Shown one piece after another: positions 30,354-32,408 of a stretch of DNA of 32,408 bases. Every line of letters starts with the position of its first letter. The stretch's first letter is position 1. Below the pieces are notes generated by a model. It made no database searches, was not told the origin of the DNA, and worked only from the letters and a program-made list of their open reading frames with translations. The stretch covers positions 1-32,408 of the forward strand of contig JANXCW010000019.1 of NCBI GenBank assembly GCA_025059775.1. Direction: 5' to 3'. The DNA comes from Armatimonadota bacterium. GTDB lineage: Bacteria; Sysuimicrobiota; Sysuimicrobiia; Sysuimicrobiales; Sysuimicrobiaceae. Position numbers and translations under genes: made by a program.

Positions 30354-31363
30354 GAAGGGTGGTTTTCTCCCTCCTCTGGCTGGCCTTCGGGATCGGGCTC
30401 GCGGCAGAGTCCGCCTGGGCTCAGGTGCGATGCCTGAGTTCCTTCCCCGCATCCGGAGCCTCCTACGAGGTCCCTCCGGATCGGGTGATCCTGTGGATGA
30501 GCGAGCCCGTGGATCCCCAGTTGAGCGCCTTTCTGGTAGCCTCCCGGGACGGCCGGAGGGTTGAAGGCCCGGTGCGGATCTCCGCGGACGGGCGTCGGGT
30601 GGAGGTGAGCCTACGGCCGCTTGCGCCCGGGGTGTACCTGGTGGTCTATCGGGCCGCCACGCTGGTGGGCGGCCACGTGAGCACGGGGTTTTTCCTGTTC
30701 GGCGTAAAGGAGCCCGTTCCCGCTCCCGAGCTTTCGTGGGGAGTGCGGATCGTCCGATGGGCGGGAGCCGGAAGCGCGGTGCTTGCCACGGCGTGGGGCA
30801 CTCCGGTACTGGCAGTGGCGGCGGTGGCGGCCGCGGCCGCGGAGTGGGTTTGGGTCTCCACCGGCCTCCTCGGAACCTCCCTCGCCTCCCTGTGGCGGGC
30901 AGGGCTCCTATGGCCGCTTGTGGGTGGAACTGAGGCAGGCTGGGGGATGCTGCTCTCGGCCCCTGTGGCTGCGGCGTGGCTGCTGCCCCGTCGGGGTCTT
31001 GCTTCCCTCTTGCGGGCCGCGGCCGCAGTAGGAATCGGGTTCGTAGCAGCCCTGGTGGCCCTGGCCGGCGGTCCTCTGGAGTTTCTGGGCTCCGCGCACG
31101 CGGTGGTCCTCTTCCTCATGGTGGCGGTGTATGCGGTGGGGGGGCTTGTGGCCTTGGCGGTGGTGGGTGCGACGGGGGTTCGCCTCCCGGAGCCCGGCTG
31201 GTCCACCCCCGTGCTCGGAGCCCTGCTCCTCGCCGCCTCAGCCCTGCGTCTGGCCGACTCCCCCTGGGAGTTCCTGGGAGCCTGGGCCATAGGAGGAGCC
31301 CTCACGGTGCTCCTCCGCATCGGGCGCAGACCCGAGTCCAAAGATCGGGTCCGAGCCCGATAG
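30350..31363 (+). CDS. CopC-CopD fusion, copper uptake/resistance membrane protein
   Basis: 337 residues. Signal peptide to AWA24, then a CopC-like beta-sandwich (about 25-120: LSSFPASGASYEVPPDRVILWMSEPVD ... GVYLVVYRAATLVGGHVSTGFFLF), then a CopD-like domain with about seven or eight membrane segments. CopCD fusions import or pass copper across the membrane. Unlike typical CopC, the mature N-terminus reads QVRC rather than His-x-His, so the Cu(II) His-brace is lost; His109 (GGHVSTG) remains and Cys28 is nearby. Start GTG at 30350 shares GTGA with the preceding stop. Confidence 0.85.
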   Translation: MRRVVFSLLWLAFGIGLAAESAWAQVRCLSSFPASGASYEVPPDRVILWMSEPVDPQLSAFLVASRDGRRVEGPVRISADGRRVEVSLRPLAPGVYLVVYRAATLVGGHVSTGFFLFGVKEPVPAPELSWGVRIVRWAGAGSAVLATAWGTPVLAVAAVAAAAAEWVWVSTGLLGTSLASLWRAGLLWPLVGGTEAGWGMLLSAPVAAAWLLPRRGLASLLRAAAAVGIGFVAALVALAGGPLEFLGSAHAVVLFLMVAVYAVGGLVALAVVGATGVRLPEPGWSTPVLGALLLAASALRLADSPWEFLGAWAIGGALTVLLRIGRRPESKDRVRAR

Positions 31364-31385
31364 CCGACTGCCTTCAAACTTCGTT

Positions 31386-31391
31386 TACAAT
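31386..31391 (+). promoter_or_regulatory. -10 box (TACAAT) upstream of the cupredoxin gene
   Basis: TACAAT stands alone in an A/T-rich patch (31371-31393) behind the CopCD stop. The dyad at 31399-31422 begins 8 bp downstream, at the expected transcription start. Confidence 0.45.
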
Positions 31392-31398
31392 ACGAGCC

Positions 31399-31422
31399 GG
31401 ACAGAACGGATCCGTTGTGTCC
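31399..31422. promoter_or_regulatory. 24-bp dyad, candidate operator of the cupredoxin/oxidase genes
   Basis: Twelve-base arms GGACAGAACGGA and TCCGTTGTGTCC meet without a spacer and pair at 11 of 12 positions; the central AACGGATCCGTT is perfect. Position over the predicted start of transcription fits a repressor site. No T-run follows, so it is not an intrinsic terminator. Confidence 0.5.
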
Positions 31423-31499
31423 ACAGCCTGGCGCTCGCGAGGAGGCGGGTGGCCGGGCTGAATTTTTGGGTCCGAAGACCAAAGGGGAGGTGATGCGGG

Positions 31500-31850
31500 A
31501 TGCGCACGGCGGTGTTTCTGGGGACGGGGGGGCTCATTCTGGCGCTCACCCTGGGGGGGATTGCGGGAACGGCCCCCGCGTCCATCAAGGTGATCGCCAA
31601 GGAGTTCGCCTTCGAGCCCAAGGAGATCAAGGTGAAGGTCGGACAGCCCGTGAAGCTCGTGCTGGAAAATAAGGGCGTCATTGAACATGACATCGTGATC
31701 GAGAAGCTCAACGTGAAGACGGAGGCCTTAAAGCCCGGGAAGAGCGGGGAGGTGACCTTTACCCCGAAGTCCAAGGGCCGCTACCTCATCTACTGCAGTG
31801 TGCCCGGCCACAAGGAGGCGGGCATGGTAGGGACCCTGATGGTTCAGTGA
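31500..31850 (+). CDS. Small cupredoxin (plastocyanin-like) copper protein
   Basis: 116 residues. Signal peptide (AVFLGTGGLILALTLGGIAG), then a single cupredoxin domain with a complete type 1 copper site: His63 in IEHDIVIE, Cys99, His104 and Met109 in YCSVPGHKEAGMVGTLMV. A mobile electron carrier outside the membrane, probable donor to the NirK-like enzyme encoded next. ATG at 31500 with GGGGAGGTGAT upstream; this is the first gene after the dyad. Confidence 0.95.
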   Translation: MRTAVFLGTGGLILALTLGGIAGTAPASIKVIAKEFAFEPKEIKVKVGQPVKLVLENKGVIEHDIVIEKLNVKTEALKPGKSGEVTFTPKSKGRYLIYCSVPGHKEAGMVGTLMVQ

Positions 31851-31862
31851 GGAGGTGAGGCC

Positions 31863-32408
31863 ATGCGGTCCCTTGATCGGACGCTGCTGGTTTTCGCCGT
31901 TGCGGCTCTGGCGGCAGGACTCCTCACGGGGGCTCACCCCGTGCAGGCAGCCACGAAGAAGTTCGAGCTGGTGGCCACCCGCAAGGCCCTCGTGGTAGAC
32001 GAGGGTGTGGTGTGGCGGGCGTTCACGTGGAACGGCCGCGTGCCGGGACCCCTCCTGGTGGTGGAGGAGGGAGACACCGTCGAGCTCACGGTGCGCAACC
32101 CAGACACCATCACCCATGGGCTGTCAATCCACGCGGCCAACACCCAGACGAGTCTCGTGGTGGGCAACATCCCGGCCGGGCAGTCCCGTACCCTTCGATT
32201 CCGGGCAGACTTTCCCGGCGTCTACATGTACCACTGCGCCCCGGGCGGCCACGGGATCCTGGCCCACACCATGGGCGGGATGTTCGGGATGGTGGTCGTG
32301 GAGCCCAAGCGCACCAAGTACCGGCTGGAGGAGGAGCTCGGCCGGCCCCCGGACGTGCGGGTGTACATCGTCCAGCATGAGGTGTACGCCAGCGGGAAGG
32401 ACTTCGCG
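31863..32408 (+). CDS. NirK-like two-domain multicopper oxidase, N-terminal part (cut by the right edge)
   Basis: The 182 visible residues start MRSLDRTLLVFAV with a signal peptide to about QAA30. The first cupredoxin domain has a complete type 1 site: His85 (ITHGLSIHAA), Cys125, His135 and Met140 (YHCAPGGHGILAHTMGGMFG). Type 2 ligands His90 and His124 are present. In NirK the residue two before His90 is the catalytic Asp (HxxDFHAA); here it is Ser88. The frame then goes on into the second domain (VRVYIVQHEVYASGKD) and leaves the window. Copper nitrite reductases reduce nitrite to NO as trimers; the Ser substitution makes that activity uncertain, and an oxidase role is possible. ATG preceded by GAGGAGGTGAG. 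Confidence 0.88.
   Translation, partial: MRSLDRTLLVFAVAALAAGLLTGAHPVQAATKKFELVATRKALVVDEGVVWRAFTWNGRVPGPLLVVEEGDTVELTVRNPDTITHGLSIHAANTQTSLVVGNIPAGQSRTLRFRADFPGVYMYHCAPGGHGILAHTMGGMFGMVVVEPKRTKYRLEEELGRPPDVRVYIVQHEVYASGKDFA

Noticed and set aside
1-32408. Search by eye for tRNA, rRNA, SRP RNA and insertion sequences
   Set aside because: No cloverleaf-like sequence with a matching acceptor stem, no rRNA core motifs, and no transposase motif or paired terminal repeats were seen; a covariance search would be decisive.

Overview
The window is very GC-rich bacterial DNA, densely coded on both strands, with many GTG starts and frequent stop/start overlaps of the GTGA, ATGA or TGATG type. The conserved block ylxM-ffh-rpsP-khpA-ylqD-rimM-trmD-rplS-lepB-rnhB-yraN, and YlqD in particular, points to a Firmicutes-like or related Terrabacteria lineage. 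GC content and protein composition suggest an uncultivated thermophile, for example a Sysuimicrobiota/CSP1-3 or Limnochordia-like group. The lineage is inference. Several lipoproteins, a CsgG-like protein and a possible beta-barrel protein leave open a diderm envelope.

Region 1 (1-12850) is an accessory region dominated by secreted proteins. It holds the end of a parvulin-type foldase, two lipoprotein subtilisins (1226-2545 and 10127-11536), an exported M48 metalloprotease, several exported proteins or lipoproteins of unknown function, a CsgG-like protein with a lectin-like tail, and a long coiled-coil protein ending in a PD-(D/E)XK-like nuclease domain. Between 2546 and 3490 the DNA is decayed. 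It contains a frameshifted relative of the 579-1166 gene and a 50-bp remnant of the small coiled-coil/membrane gene at 4276-4524.

Region 2 (12850-21275) is housekeeping. A 57-residue protein on the minus strand diverges from maf, followed by ftsY, ylxM, a SAM methyltransferase, ffh, rpsP, khpA, ylqD, rimM, trmD, rplS, lepB, rnhB and yraN. This couples the signal recognition particle and its receptor to ribosome and tRNA maturation and to signal-peptide cleavage. Several starts lie 8-9 bp behind a TANNNT box with no ribosome binding site, which suggests leaderless mRNAs.

Region 3 (21272-28061) holds a secreted BsuPI-type protein whose C-terminus resembles a subtilisin propeptide, a zinc alcohol dehydrogenase, and a complete branched-chain amino acid type ABC transporter (binding protein, two permeases, two ATPases).

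Region 4 (28103-right edge) is a copper cluster: a His-rich exported protein, Sco1, a PCuAC chaperone, a VKOR-DsbA-like fusion, a CopC-CopD fusion, a cupredoxin, and the start of a two-domain NirK-like copper oxidase. Together they look like an extracytoplasmic copper acquisition and insertion pathway that ends in copper redox enzymes. The NirK-like protein lacks the usual catalytic Asp, and the CopC domain lacks its N-terminal His ligand. A 24-bp dyad lies between the chaperone genes and the cupredoxin/oxidase genes. No tRNA, rRNA, CRISPR array or intact insertion sequence was seen.
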